This document shows, one piece after another, positions 19,955 through 28,798 of a stretch of 64,000 nt of DNA (the first letter of the stretch is position 1; each line of letters opens with the position of its first letter). The translations under genes and the position numbers were made by a program. Origin of the DNA: Bifidobacteriaceae bacterium (lineage in GTDB: Bacteria; Actinomycetota; Actinomycetes; Actinomycetales; Bifidobacteriaceae). The stretch is from contig JALCQC010000003.1 of NCBI GenBank assembly GCA_022650895.1, forward strand, positions 1 through 64,000, in the 5' to 3' direction. The notes beneath the pieces were generated by a model. It was not told the DNA's origin. It ran no database searches and saw nothing but the letters and a program-made list of their open reading frames with translations.

Positions 19955-20518
19955 ATGTCGGAGAAGTCCGAAAACGTAACCATGCCCGAAAACAAGTCAC
20001 GGAAGGCTCATACCACTGAAGTTCCCACGGCTGAAAAGCCCACCATCGAAATTGTGGACGGGCTCCCCCATCTGGATGCCATCCACGATCTCATCGTCGA
20101 ATATACGAGCCGGCTCGACCGCGACTTGGGATTCCAACACTTGGACGAGGAACTTTCCGATCTTCCCCACAAATACGCCGGTACGCACGGACGCATGCTG
20201 GCGGCACTCGTTGATGGAGAAGTGGCAGGTTGCGTAGCCTACCACCGCCTCAATGAGCGTCAGGCCGAAATGAAGCGCCTCTACGTGCGTCCGCAATACC
20301 GCGGGCTGCACCTCGGGCAGAAGATGGGTGCCGGTATCGTGGAAGCGGCACGCAACGATGGCTATGCACAGATGGTGCTCGACACCGCCGAGCCGCTGAC
20401 TCACGCCATCGCAATCTACCACAGCCTCGGCTTCCGCGAGATTCCTGCGTACTACTACAATCCCATGCCTGATGTCATCTACATGGGCTTGGATCTCCAG
20501 CAGCAGCGCGCCGAATAA
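19955..20518 (+). CDS. GNAT N-acetyltransferase
   Basis: 187 residues from the ATG at 19955 (GAAAGGA five bases upstream; an earlier in-frame ATG lacks this). After a polar N-terminal tail of about 30 residues comes a compact GNAT domain: GCVAYHRLNERQAEMKRLYVRPQYRGLHLGQKMGAGIVEAARNDGY, then the motif B helix region ETAEPLTHAIAIYHSLGFREI. The MKRLYV-RPxYRGxxLG signature is the acetyl-CoA pyrophosphate loop. Substrate unknown. It stands alone between the importer and a tRNA gene. Confidence 0.88.
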   Translation: MSEKSENVTMPENKSRKAHTTEVPTAEKPTIEIVDGLPHLDAIHDLIVEYTSRLDRDLGFQHLDEELSDLPHKYAGTHGRMLAALVDGEVAGCVAYHRLNERQAEMKRLYVRPQYRGLHLGQKMGAGIVEAARNDGYAQMVLDTAEPLTHAIAIYHSLGFREIPAYYYNPMPDVIYMGLDLQQQRAE

Positions 20519-20579
20519 ATTCCCCGTTTCCGCACCTTCGTGGCCCTGCGTCCGAGGGTCGCATACAATGGTGTGGTGC

Positions 20580-20652
20580 GCCCCCGTAGCTCAGGGGATA
20601 GAGCAGCTGACTTCTAATCTGCGTGTCGCCGGTTCGAATCCGGCCGGGGGCA
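20580..20652 (+). tRNA. tRNA-Arg(UCU)
   Basis: A 73-base cloverleaf: acceptor arms GCCCCCG (20580-20586) and CGGGGGC (20645-20651) pair fully, the T arm is GCCGG-TTCGAAT-CCGGC, the D arm includes TAGCTCAGGGGATAGAGC, and the anticodon loop CTTCTAA puts TCT at 20613-20615. Base 20652 is the discriminator A; CCA is not encoded. It reads AGA, a rare arginine codon in this GC-rich genome. Confidence 0.95.
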
Positions 20653-20675
20653 CTTTTACTCGGACTGTAATGACT

Positions 20676-20710
20676 GCGGCGGTAGTGTGACACCATAGTC
20701 ATACCGCCGC
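20676..20710 (-). terminator. Hairpin downstream of luxS
   Basis: Nine-base arms GCGGCGGTA / TACCGCCGC (20676-20684, 20702-20710) with a 17-base loop lie between the tRNA gene and the end of luxS. A 14-base direct repeat CCAGCTGTCACACC (20715-20728 and 20738-20751) overlaps the luxS stop. Likely a shared terminator for convergent transcripts. Confidence 0.55.
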
Positions 20711-20744
20711 TGCACCAGCTGTCACACCGTTGCCACGCCAGCTG

Positions 20745-21221
20745 TCACACCACTTGGCGAACCCATGCGTCCTCGCTGATACCCTTCTCCAAAATGTCCT
20801 TGCACCATTCCTTTGCCGAAAACAGGCTGTGGTCACGGTAATTACCGCAACTGTAGACATCCGTGGCGGGGACCTCCCCCTCCTTGACATCGTTGACGAT
20901 GATTTCGAGCGACTCCTTCAACGCTACCGCCACGTCATGCGTGCTGTGCTCGCCCCAGGTCAGCAGGTGGAAGCCCGTACGGCATCCGAACGGCGAGCAA
21001 TCGATATAGCCGGGGATGCGTTCTCTCAGCAAACCCGCCAGCAGATGCTCGATGGTGTGCAGGCCACCTGTTGGAATCGCGGTGACGTTCGGCTGCACAA
21101 GGCGAATGTCATAGTTGGAGATCTTGTCTCCGTGCGGCCCCTCCTCAACGTTGATGAAGCGCACATACGGTGCCTTGACTTTGGTGTGATCCAGCTGAAA
21201 GCTCTCGACGACTGCGGGCAT
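20745..21221 (-). CDS. luxS: S-ribosylhomocysteine lyase (LuxS)
   Basis: 158 residues from the ATG at 21221, preceded by GGAAAG; upstream in-frame starts would add an unlikely basic tail. It has the zinc motif [13 protein letters not shown] (HxxEH), the [13 protein letters not shown] stretch with the catalytic Cys, and the third zinc ligand region near [10 protein letters not shown]. LuxS converts S-ribosylhomocysteine to homocysteine and DPD, the AI-2 precursor, closing the activated methyl cycle. The 300-base upstream region holds a strong minus-strand terminator. Confidence 0.97.
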   Translation of the reverse strand: MPAVVESFQLDHTKVKAPYVRFINVEEGPHGDKISNYDIRLVQPNVTAIPTGGLHTIEHLLAGLLRERIPGYIDCSPFGCRTGFHLLTWGEHSTHDVAVALKESLEIIVNDVKEGEVPATDVYSCGNYRDHSLFSAKEWCKDILEKGISEDAWVRQVV

Positions 21222-21325
21222 TTCTTTCCTTCCGTTACGACGGCTGTTTCCCTCTGTTCTACCAGCACTTCCCCGCATTCACGTCATCTCTGCACAACCG
21301 TGGGGACATGCAGACACGACGGCAT

Positions 21326-21358
21326 AAAAAAACGGGGGCTCCTGACAAGGAAGCCCCC
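21326..21358 (-). terminator. Orphan intrinsic terminator upstream of luxS
   Basis: Read on the minus strand: stem GGGGGCT...AGCCCCC (plus positions 21352-21358 and 21334-21340), with extra inner pairs, followed by G and seven T (21332-21326). It is a textbook terminator but no minus-strand gene ends here; it stands about 105 bases before the luxS start. It may end a small RNA or act as a luxS leader attenuator. Confidence 0.75.
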
Positions 21359-21375
21359 TAACCAAAGGAGTCAAA

Positions 21376-21465
21376 ATGACTTACCTGCATTTCTACACGG
21401 CGGCGGCACGGCACGCCAGACTTCATGGCGAGACAGAAAGGGCCCGTGTCAGAACACGCACATAA
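21376..21465 (+). CDS. Possible 29-residue micro-ORF
   Basis: ATG at 21376 with AAAGGAG five bases upstream, one of the strongest ribosome binding sites in the window, opens a 29-codon frame ending at TAA 21463-21465. The predicted peptide starts MTYLHFYTAAARHARLHGE and has a basic Arg/Thr tail. It lies between the terminator hairpin and the RAM-domain gene. It could be a leader peptide or chance; coding is unproven. Confidence 0.35.
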   Translation: MTYLHFYTAAARHARLHGETERARVRTRT

Positions 21466-21521
21466 GATGTGACTATTATCAGGGTGCGGATGGGCGCACC
21501 ACAACATGGAACGGAGACAGA

Positions 21522-21800
21522 ATGGCAAATGCAATCGTACTGATTGATGTTGAGTCAGACCGCATCAATGAAGTCGCACAGCAAGTCGTTGAGCTGAAGG
21601 GCGTGTCAGCAGTGTATTCGGTCGCCGGCGACGTCGACCTGGTCGCCATCGTTTCCACGAAGAGCTCCGAGGACCTCGCCACTATCATTCCCGGCAAGAT
21701 CGCCAAGGTTCCCGGCATCGTCCGGACGCATACGCTCATGGCTTTCCGCGAGTACAGCGCCAAGCAACTGGATGAGGCCTTCGACATCGGACTCGATTAA
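21522..21800 (+). CDS. Stand-alone AsnC/Lrp ligand-binding (RAM) domain protein
   Basis: 92 residues, starting at the ATG 21522 after ACGGAGA. The sequence IVLIDVESDRINEVAQQVVELKGVSAVYSVAGDVDLVAIV and the closing VPGIVRTHTLMAFREYS match the alpha-beta RAM domain of Lrp/AsnC regulators without the helix-turn-helix half. Such proteins assemble as dimers or octamers, bind amino acids, and can modulate full-length Lrp proteins or enzymes. A TATTAT (21474-21479) and a small leader hairpin (21483-21500) precede it. It faces dnaG across a terminator. Confidence 0.88.
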   Translation: MANAIVLIDVESDRINEVAQQVVELKGVSAVYSVAGDVDLVAIVSTKSSEDLATIIPGKIAKVPGIVRTHTLMAFREYSAKQLDEAFDIGLD

Positions 21801-21858
21801 TCTACAGCGCAACCGCTGGCTGTCCGCGCCAGCCCTCATTTTCCGCGATTTTCTACAA

Positions 21859-21903
21859 CGAGATCCTCCCGGCCGTTATCGGTGGGGAGGATCTCGTTTT
21901 TTG
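21859..21903 (+). terminator. Intrinsic terminator after the RAM-domain gene
   Basis: Perfect 12-base arms (21859-21870 and 21885-21896, CGAGATCCTCCC and complement) with a 14-base loop and a run of T (21897-21902). It also lies 70 bases past the end of dnaG on the other strand and may serve both. Confidence 0.9.
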
Positions 21904-21972
21904 TTGCGACTGGTTCCTTTCCGTACCTCGTTCCTTGTGACAAGAATAGAGAGTCTCTGCCCGTCGATCGCC

Positions 21973-24123
21973 TCACGTACGGTGCGATACCTCGAAGATG
22001 CGCGCACGAATCTGCTTGCGCTCAGCCTCGAGATTGGTGATGGTCTGCAGCAGCCGAAGCTTCATGCTGGAATCGGCGGCCGCGTTCATCTGGCGGCGGA
22101 TGGCGGCGATTCTGCGCATCAGCGACCCATCGCGCAGCTTGGCCATGAGCTCGGACACATATTGTGCTGCCGCTTCCTGCGCCTCGGGTTCTGCGACGGA
22201 AGAATGACGGAGCCCGGTGCCTCTGAGGCCGGATGCGCCATCGCCTTCAGCGTTCCCCTGGGCGGCTGCCGAACCTGCTCCGCGAGAGGAATCAGGGCCG
22301 AAGTTTGCGTTTCCGCCGTTCTCGTGCCCTGGCAGAGGGAGAGGCAGCACCGCCAGTTCGTTGATGACGGGCTCCAGTAAGGGGCCACCCGCCTTTGAGA
22401 GGTTATGCAGCCACAGTCCCGCCGGCATATCGTCAGGAGGCAGACCTCCGGCAACGTAGATCGCCTGGTAGAGCGACTTGAAGAGTGGAACGGAGAAACT
22501 CAATTCATCAAGTTCCTCGAAACGTTCGCGATCCACGGCCTGCGGAATCTGGATGATGGCCCCCATGAGCTGCTGCTCGCAGATGAAGACGGAGTCATCA
22601 ACATGAAAGTATCCTTGCCGTGCCGCTTGGACCGCTCCCTTGCGTTGTACGGCAAGACGATGCTGGGACTGCGCTCCCGGTGTCATGTTCTCGTTACGCT
22701 CGAGCTGGGCGTCGAAGGACTGTCGTGAATGCCGTGGCGCATAGGCGTCCTCATCACGGATGTTCATGCGGCGGCGGGCGGACTGCACCTCCTCGTTCAT
22801 CTGCCCCAGGCTGACGCCGATGTTTCGCGCCGCCTTCTGGGCGTACATGCCCACGAGCGAACGGTCTCGAATCTGAGCGATCACGGGTGCCACAGCCTTC
22901 ATGGCACCCACCTGGCCGGTGGTGTACTGGGTGTCGAAGGCGGCGATGGCGGTGTCGATCACGAAGTCGTACAGCGGCTTCGCGCCCTCGATGAGTTTCT
23001 GGACGGCCACGTCTCCGTGCTTGATGCGCAGGTCGCAAGGGTCAAGCCCATCCTGTGCGACGGCCACGAAGGTCTGCGTGAGGAAGGTGCCGTCAAGTCC
23101 GAAGGCGTGGATGGCGGCCTTCTGACCTGCGGCATCGCCGTCGAAGGTGAAGATGACGCGGGATCCCCGCACAGGCCCGATGAGTTGAACGGCCCCCAGG
23201 GCATCGTCGGAAATGAGGCGGCGAACGATCTTGGCATGCTCGATGCCGAAGGCGGTGCCACAGGTGGCGACGGCGGTATCGATGCCGGCGAGGTGGCAGG
23301 CCATCACATCGGTGTAGCCTTCCACAATCACGACCTGTCGTTTTGCCACGATGGCCTTTTTCGCCAAATCGATGCCGTACAGCACCTGGTTCTTGTGGTA
23401 GAGCGTCGTGTCAGGCGTATTGATGTATTTGGCTTGGATGGTGTCGTCATCGTAGAGCTTGCGGGCACCGAAACCGATGGTGCGTCCCGTCGAATCGCGA
23501 ATGGGCCACGTCGCGCGCCCTCGGAAGTAGTCGTAGACGCCGCGCTGCCCCTGCCGGGCGAGACCCGCGTCGATCATCTCCTGCTGAGTGAAGCCCTTGC
23601 CTGCGAGGTAACGCACCAGATTGTCCCAGCCGCGCGGCGCATAGCCACAGCCGAAACGGGCCGACTGCGATTTGGTGAAAGTACGGCCTCCCAGCAGTTT
23701 GCGTGCAGGAAGCGCCTCTTTGGACATCACCTGTGAGACGAAGAACTTCTGGGCCTCCTCATTCGCCTGCAGCAGGCGGGAGCGCGTGGAGCCGGTGCGC
23801 TGCTGGGAATTCGGGGTGTTCTCGTAATGCAGCTCGATCCCGTACTTGTCAGCGAGAATCTCGACGGCTTCCGCGAAACCAACAGATTCCGACTGTTCGA
23901 CGTAGCCGAAGACGTCACCGCCCAAGCCGCACCCGAAGCAGTGCCAAGCACCCAACGCGGGGCGCACCGAAAAGCTTGGAGTCTTCTCATCATGGAAGGG
24001 GCACAGCCCCATGAAGGTGCCGGAACCGGACGCCTTCAGCGTCACCGAATCCGAAACGATGTCGTAGAGGTCGGCAGAGGAGCGGACCTTCTCGATATCC
24101 TCTTTCTTTATTCTTCCGACCAT
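21973..24123 (-). CDS. dnaG: DNA primase (DnaG)
   Basis: 716 residues from the ATG at 24123; a longer reading adds 73 unlikely residues. The N-terminal zinc ribbon is Cys41-x2-His44 ... Cys62-x2-Cys65 (CPFHDEKTPSF and HCFGCG). The RNA-polymerase core follows with VVIVEGYTDVMA and the TOPRIM acidic motif TFDGDAAGQKAA. The C-terminal helicase-interaction part is Ala/Gly-rich with a long linker near residues 590-650. Makes RNA primers at the fork. dgt lies 130 bases upstream on the same strand, a common neighbour. Confidence 0.97.
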   Translation of the reverse strand: MVGRIKKEDIEKVRSSADLYDIVSDSVTLKASGSGTFMGLCPFHDEKTPSFSVRPALGAWHCFGCGLGGDVFGYVEQSESVGFAEAVEILADKYGIELHYENTPNSQQRTGSTRSRLLQANEEAQKFFVSQVMSKEALPARKLLGGRTFTKSQSARFGCGYAPRGWDNLVRYLAGKGFTQQEMIDAGLARQGQRGVYDYFRGRATWPIRDSTGRTIGFGARKLYDDDTIQAKYINTPDTTLYHKNQVLYGIDLAKKAIVAKRQVVIVEGYTDVMACHLAGIDTAVATCGTAFGIEHAKIVRRLISDDALGAVQLIGPVRGSRVIFTFDGDAAGQKAAIHAFGLDGTFLTQTFVAVAQDGLDPCDLRIKHGDVAVQKLIEGAKPLYDFVIDTAIAAFDTQYTTGQVGAMKAVAPVIAQIRDRSLVGMYAQKAARNIGVSLGQMNEEVQSARRRMNIRDEDAYAPRHSRQSFDAQLERNENMTPGAQSQHRLAVQRKGAVQAARQGYFHVDDSVFICEQQLMGAIIQIPQAVDRERFEELDELSFSVPLFKSLYQAIYVAGGLPPDDMPAGLWLHNLSKAGGPLLEPVINELAVLPLPLPGHENGGNANFGPDSSRGAGSAAAQGNAEGDGASGLRGTGLRHSSVAEPEAQEAAAQYVSELMAKLRDGSLMRRIAAIRRQMNAAADSSMKLRLLQTITNLEAERKQIRARIFEVSHRT

Positions 24124-24253
24124 GCTGCTTAGGTTAGCGCGTTCGTCCGACGCTGGCTCACGCTGACGGTGAAGGCGAGCGGACGATGTGAAGATGCGAG
24201 CAGGGCCGCGTGGAAGACTGTGAAAGACGGTGTGAAAGGCGACGAAAAACGGC

Positions 24254-25534
24254 TCAGCAGAGGATGGAATGCAGGGCGAGAGCGCTGCCGTCCGTGAGGC
24301 TGGCCACCTGATCGATGGCCACCCGCAGCCTCTCGTCATCATTCGCGGCCCGGTTCCAATCCTCTAGGAAAACGGTCTCGAGCGCTTCCGAGGGCTGGGG
24401 GTCCCTGTCCATCATGACGTCAACGAGATCGGTCACGATCTTCAGTTGCTCATCATGGAAAGGCTCCTTTTCATTCGGAGCCATCACGAAGTGCACCGCG
24501 ATCCCCTTCAGGGCGACAATCTCATAAGCGGTCTCCTCGGGAATCACCAGTTCGGCAGAGTACCGGGTCAGGGCCCCCTTGCCGTAGGTGTCCCGGGTGG
24601 CACGCTCAACCGAACTCGCAAAACGGCCGATGAGAGCGCTCGTCATATTTTTGAGGGTTGCCAGCGAACGCCGCGTCCCGGTGAAGCGATCGGGGAAGAA
24701 GCGCTGGTTGCGCAGACGAGTGAAGGCGTCCTCGATCTTCTGCGCCTCCCACTTCTGCCCGTACCATTCGCGCGACTGCTGCACGATCTGCTCGACGATG
24801 TGCGGATCCCTCAGAGCGATGGGATCGAAGGACTGCCCCACTATCGCGTCCTCCACATCATGAACGCTGTAGGCGATGTCATCGCTCAAGTCCATGACCT
24901 GGCACTCCATCGGCGTCTTCCACTCGGGAGAGCCCGAGCGCAGCCAGCGGAAAATAGGAAGGTCGTCGGGGTAGACCCCAAATTTCACCGAGCGCTCCCC
25001 CTTCGGATGCAACGCCGCCTTGTCGAGGGTCCACGGGTATTTCATGGACGCCTCCAACGCAGCTCGGGTGAGGTTGACGCCTGCCGACTTGCCGTCCTCG
25101 AAAAAGACCTTCGGCTCCAGTCGAGTCAATAGCCGCAACGTCTGGGCGTTGCCCTCGAAGCCACCGATGCCTGCAGCAATAGTCGCCAAGGCACGCTCGC
25201 CGTTGTGGCCGAATGGGGGGTGACCAAGATCATGGGCGAGGCAGGCGCAGTCCACCACATCGGGATCGCAGCCGAGGAGCGCCCCAATCTGGCGTCCGAT
25301 CTGCGCCACCTCCAAGGTGTGCGTGAGACGAGTCCGTGCAAAATCGTCACTGCCCGCAACCAAAATCTGCGTTTTGGCCCCCAGACGCCGCAGTGCCGAA
25401 GAGTGCACGAGGCGCGCGCGGTCGCGTTCGAATTCGGTGCGGTCACGCGACTTGGGAGGCTCAGGGGCCCAGCGTTCCTCATCGAAGGGCGTATATCCCT
25501 CTGCTATCAGGCGATCCGCGACTTTATCGGTCAT
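24254..25534 (-). CDS. dgt: dGTP triphosphohydrolase-like HD protein
   Basis: 426 residues with the HD metal site: His72 in RLTHTLEVAQIG, His101-Asp102 in CLAHDLGHPPFGHNGE, and the later Asp in MDLSDDIAYSVHDVEDA. This is the dNTP triphosphohydrolase family that cuts dGTP and other dNTPs to nucleoside and tripolyphosphate. Being next to dnaG fits a role in nucleotide pool control during replication. No good ribosome binding site is visible before the ATG; leaderless translation is possible. Confidence 0.93.
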   Translation of the reverse strand: MTDKVADRLIAEGYTPFDEERWAPEPPKSRDRTEFERDRARLVHSSALRRLGAKTQILVAGSDDFARTRLTHTLEVAQIGRQIGALLGCDPDVVDCACLAHDLGHPPFGHNGERALATIAAGIGGFEGNAQTLRLLTRLEPKVFFEDGKSAGVNLTRAALEASMKYPWTLDKAALHPKGERSVKFGVYPDDLPIFRWLRSGSPEWKTPMECQVMDLSDDIAYSVHDVEDAIVGQSFDPIALRDPHIVEQIVQQSREWYGQKWEAQKIEDAFTRLRNQRFFPDRFTGTRRSLATLKNMTSALIGRFASSVERATRDTYGKGALTRYSAELVIPEETAYEIVALKGIAVHFVMAPNEKEPFHDEQLKIVTDLVDVMMDRDPQPSEALETVFLEDWNRAANDDERLRVAIDQVASLTDGSALALHSILC

Positions 25535-25589
25535 ATCTCAACACTATCGCGGCATTGGGTTCGGCGCAGCACACTGCGGAACTGGTGAA

Positions 25590-26993
25590 CTACAGCAGCG
25601 AGGCCGGATCCAGCTTCTCAAGATCAGCTGCTCCCAGCGTCTCCGCAGCATGCAGATACAGGCGAGGAATGCGGTTGCGTAGGCAGGTGAAGATCTCATA
25701 GCTGATGGTCTGTGCCGACGCGGCCCAATCGTCCGCTGTGGGTTCCGCGAGGGCGGCACCGCGCCCCGGGCCGAACAGTTCGACCGTGTCGCCTTCTGAA
25801 ACGCCGAGGTCACGGGCAAAACCGCCGAGGTCCATCACGAATTGGTCCATGCACACACGCCCTGAAACATGGCAGATGCGGGGACCCTGGGAGGTCATCA
25901 CCCGGACCGGTCCGCCCTCGTGAACCGCCTTCTTCCCTCCGGCCCCCAACGCGTTGGCTCCGGATGCCGAACGGTGGATCCCGTCCGCATACCCGACGGG
26001 GACAACGGCGGTGCTGGTAGGCCCTGAGGTCAGGTAGGTGCGGCCGTACGAGATTCCATGTCCCTTCTCGACGTCTTTGACGGTGGCGAGCTGCGCCTGC
26101 AGTGTCATTGCGGGCTGGAGGCCAAAGTCACCGGCAACGCCCATTGAGGGATCCGGCTCATAGCCGTACAGCGCTATTCCCGGGCGTGTGAGCTCATAAT
26201 GGATTTCAGGCCGCATGAGCGTCGCCGCCGTGTTGGCGAGATGCCTCATTTCAGGGTGCAGGCCTCCGCGTTCCGCACGTGCCACGAACTGTTCGAAAAC
26301 CCGGACCTGCTGATCGGTGGCGGCGACGAAGTCCGGTTCCTTCGGCATGTCCGCCACGGCGAGATGGCTCCAGATGGCGACGACCTTCAGCGTCCCCTCA
26401 CTTTCGTGAAGTCTCAGAGAGGCTACGGCTGCATCGAACGCCTCAGGAGTGAAACCGTTGCGCCCGAAGCCGGTATCGACTTTCACATGAACGCGAGCGC
26501 ATTTCCCGCAAGAGGCTGCCGCCGCCGCAATCGCTTCGATGCCCGCGAAGGAACCGACCGATATATCGATGTCGCTCTCAATCATCTCGGCGAACGGTGC
26601 CGCGGTGCCGTTGTACAGCCACGTCAGAATGTGGGCACGGTCCGCACCGATACCGGCTTTACGCAGTAACAGTGCCTCGCGTGGCTGAGCGGTTCCCAGC
26701 CATGTCGCTCCTCCCGCCAGCGCCGCAAGGGCAGAGGGAAGAAGACCGTGGCCGTAGGCGTCCGCTTTCACCACTCCCATCACGGCAGTTGCAGCGTGAT
26801 CCGGGTCGGCGCTTCCAGCCGACGACGATGCACCGACGATGCTCACCAATCGCTGCATGTTCGCCTTGAGCGCCGCAAGATCGACGATTGCCTGCGCCGG
26901 GTACTCACTCAACGCCTTCTGATAGTTGGTTTCCCCAACCGACGACGAAAAATTCCACGGACCACACGCTGTAAGAGTCATGAGACCATTCAT
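25590..26993 (-). CDS. alr: Alanine racemase (Alr)
   Basis: 467 residues from the ATG at 26993 (upstream starts give a basic, non-conserved tail; 26981 is also possible). The PLP lysine is Lys76 in GVVKADAYGHG; HVKVDTGFGRNGF and ELTRPGIALYGYEPDP follow, with the second catalytic Tyr region GISYGRTYL and C-terminal CMDQFVMDLG. It supplies D-alanine for peptidoglycan. Longer than the ~360-residue enterobacterial enzyme because of an N-terminal extension and inserts. Separate from dgt by 55 bases, possibly one transcript. Confidence 0.95.
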   Translation of the reverse strand: MNGLMTLTACGPWNFSSSVGETNYQKALSEYPAQAIVDLAALKANMQRLVSIVGASSSAGSADPDHAATAVMGVVKADAYGHGLLPSALAALAGGATWLGTAQPREALLLRKAGIGADRAHILTWLYNGTAAPFAEMIESDIDISVGSFAGIEAIAAAAASCGKCARVHVKVDTGFGRNGFTPEAFDAAVASLRLHESEGTLKVVAIWSHLAVADMPKEPDFVAATDQQVRVFEQFVARAERGGLHPEMRHLANTAATLMRPEIHYELTRPGIALYGYEPDPSMGVAGDFGLQPAMTLQAQLATVKDVEKGHGISYGRTYLTSGPTSTAVVPVGYADGIHRSASGANALGAGGKKAVHEGGPVRVMTSQGPRICHVSGRVCMDQFVMDLGGFARDLGVSEGDTVELFGPGRGAALAEPTADDWAASAQTISYEIFTCLRNRIPRLYLHAAETLGAADLEKLDPASLL

Positions 26994-27274
26994 ACGCCGC
27001 GCGGAAAAACTTTGGGAGGCCACTGCGCCAACGTTCGCAAAATGGGTGCAGAAGCGAAACAACCCGTGTACCGCCGGCGATTCCCGGTGTACCCTCGGCG
27101 AGGCTTGCCCAGCTCTCCGCACCTTCGCTCGCCGCTCTGACGCGTGATTTTCCCACTTTATGAGTTCTGAATTCCTTTCTTAACGTTGACCACATATTCT
27201 TTGTGTGATTCAACACTCAACGGAGGGCGTTGCCGCGCCCGTTTCCCCTGAGCCCACACCCCGGAGGTAGTCCC

Positions 27275-28744
27275 GTGGATCTATTCCGCAAAAAGAACGT
27301 CAAGGACGTCATCGCCCAGTCGACCCCGCTGCGCCGCACCATGCGTACCGTGGATCTCACCTTGCTCGGCATTGGGGCCATCATCGGCACCGGCATTTTC
27401 GTGCTCACCGGCAAGGGTGCGCTCACTGCGGGTCCGGCGCTCTCGCTTTCGTTCCTTCTCGCGGCGATCTGCTGCGGCTTCGCCGGCCTGTGTTACGCGG
27501 AGTTCGCGTCAATGGTTCCGGTGTCGGGTTCCGCCTATTCGTATTCATACATCGCCTTCGGTGAGCTGGTCGCCTTCGTCATCGGCTGGGACCTGATTCT
27601 CGAATACGCGCTGCAGGCTGCGACGGTGAGCGCGGGCTGGTCGGGCTACTTCGTGAAGTTGCTGGAGGGCATCGGCATCCACCTACCGGTTGAGCTCACA
27701 GCTGCCTATGGCACCACCCCCGGGGTCACCACCTACTTCAACCTTCCTGGCTTCCTCGTCGTCCTGCTCATCACCTGGGTTCTTTCCATTGGTATCAATC
27801 AGACGAAGAAGACCAACGACATCATGGTGATCGTCAAGCTCGCCATCATTCTTCTCTTCATCGTGTGCGCGGTCTGGTACGTGAAGCCGAACAACTGGCA
27901 GCCCTTCTCCCCCTATGGCTGGTACTCCTTCAAGAGCGGCAGCACCACACCGATGGGCATCATTCCGGCGGCATCCATCGTCTTCTTCAGCTTCATCGGC
28001 TTCGACGCCGTCAGCTCGTCGGCGGAGGAAACCGTCAACCCCAACAAGACCCTTCCCCGCGGAATCCTGTGGTCTCTCGGCATTTCCACCGCACTCTACA
28101 TCGTGATGACCCTCATTATGACCGGCGTCGTTCCTTTCAAGGAATTCGCCAACTTCATCAACGCCCCGGTTGCCGGCGTCATTGAGAAAACGGGAATGAA
28201 TTGGCTCGCGCTCATCGTCGATTTCGGCGCGATCCTCGGAATGACCACGGTCATCCTGGTGCAGCTCTACGGCCAGTCCCGCATCTCCTACGCCATGAGC
28301 CGTGACGGACTGTTCCCCAAGTTCTTCGGCGAGGTACATCCCAAGCACCGCACGCCGTGGAAGGGCACATGGTTCTTTGGCATCGTCACGGCCATCGCGG
28401 GCGGCTTCATCAACATCAACGTTCTGTTCGAGCTGGTCAACATCGGCACGCTGAGCGCCTTCATCATCGTCTCGGCAGGCATCATCTGGATGCGTCGCAC
28501 CCAGCCGGAGGCCCACCGTGGCTTCCGCGCCCCTGGCGTCCCCGTGACGCCACTGATTTCCATCGTGTTCTGCTTCATCCTCATAGCCGGACTCAATTGG
28601 GAAACCTGGGTGCGTTTCGCCGTCTGGTTCGCCATCGGGCTGGTGGTGTACTTCCTGTATTCACGCAAGCACTCACACTTGGAACCCGGCAACGAGGAGA
28701 TTCAGGCCGGTCTCAGCGACACCGACCCCAAGCCGGTCTTGTAA
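27275..28744 (+). CDS. APC-family amino acid permease
   Basis: 489 residues from the GTG at 27275, seven bases after GGAGG; the upstream TTG at 27230 is poorly spaced. The N-terminal TVDLTLLGIGAIIGTGIFVLTG is the substrate-binding unwound helix of amino acid-polyamine-organocation carriers of the cationic amino acid transporter group, followed by about 12 membrane segments and FIGFDAVSSSAEETVNPNKTLP. Substrate likely an amino acid, not resolvable further. Convergent with the Tag-like gene. Confidence 0.92.
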   Translation: MDLFRKKNVKDVIAQSTPLRRTMRTVDLTLLGIGAIIGTGIFVLTGKGALTAGPALSLSFLLAAICCGFAGLCYAEFASMVPVSGSAYSYSYIAFGELVAFVIGWDLILEYALQAATVSAGWSGYFVKLLEGIGIHLPVELTAAYGTTPGVTTYFNLPGFLVVLLITWVLSIGINQTKKTNDIMVIVKLAIILLFIVCAVWYVKPNNWQPFSPYGWYSFKSGSTTPMGIIPAASIVFFSFIGFDAVSSSAEETVNPNKTLPRGILWSLGISTALYIVMTLIMTGVVPFKEFANFINAPVAGVIEKTGMNWLALIVDFGAILGMTTVILVQLYGQSRISYAMSRDGLFPKFFGEVHPKHRTPWKGTWFFGIVTAIAGGFININVLFELVNIGTLSAFIIVSAGIIWMRRTQPEAHRGFRAPGVPVTPLISIVFCFILIAGLNWETWVRFAVWFAIGLVVYFLYSRKHSHLEPGNEEIQAGLSDTDPKPVL

Positions 28745-28764
28745 CGGAGGCTAAACGCTCATTT

Positions 28765-28795
28765 CTATGGTTTGGGATATCCTCCTAAACCATAG
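28765..28795. terminator. Hairpin between permease and Tag-like gene
   Basis: Nine-base arms CTATGGTTT / AAACCATAG (28765-28773, 28787-28795) with a GGATATCC-containing loop lie between two convergent genes. No T-run, but position suits a bidirectional terminator. Confidence 0.55.
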
Positions 28796-28798
28796 GAA

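Noticed and set aside
20730-21800. 356-residue plus-strand reading ending in the RAM-domain protein
   Set aside because: Its first 264 residues are antisense to luxS and spacer; the true start is the ATG at 21522.
22729-23736. Plus-strand frame of 335 residues opposite dnaG
   Set aside because: Shadow of the dnaG codons; no start signal or recognisable domain.
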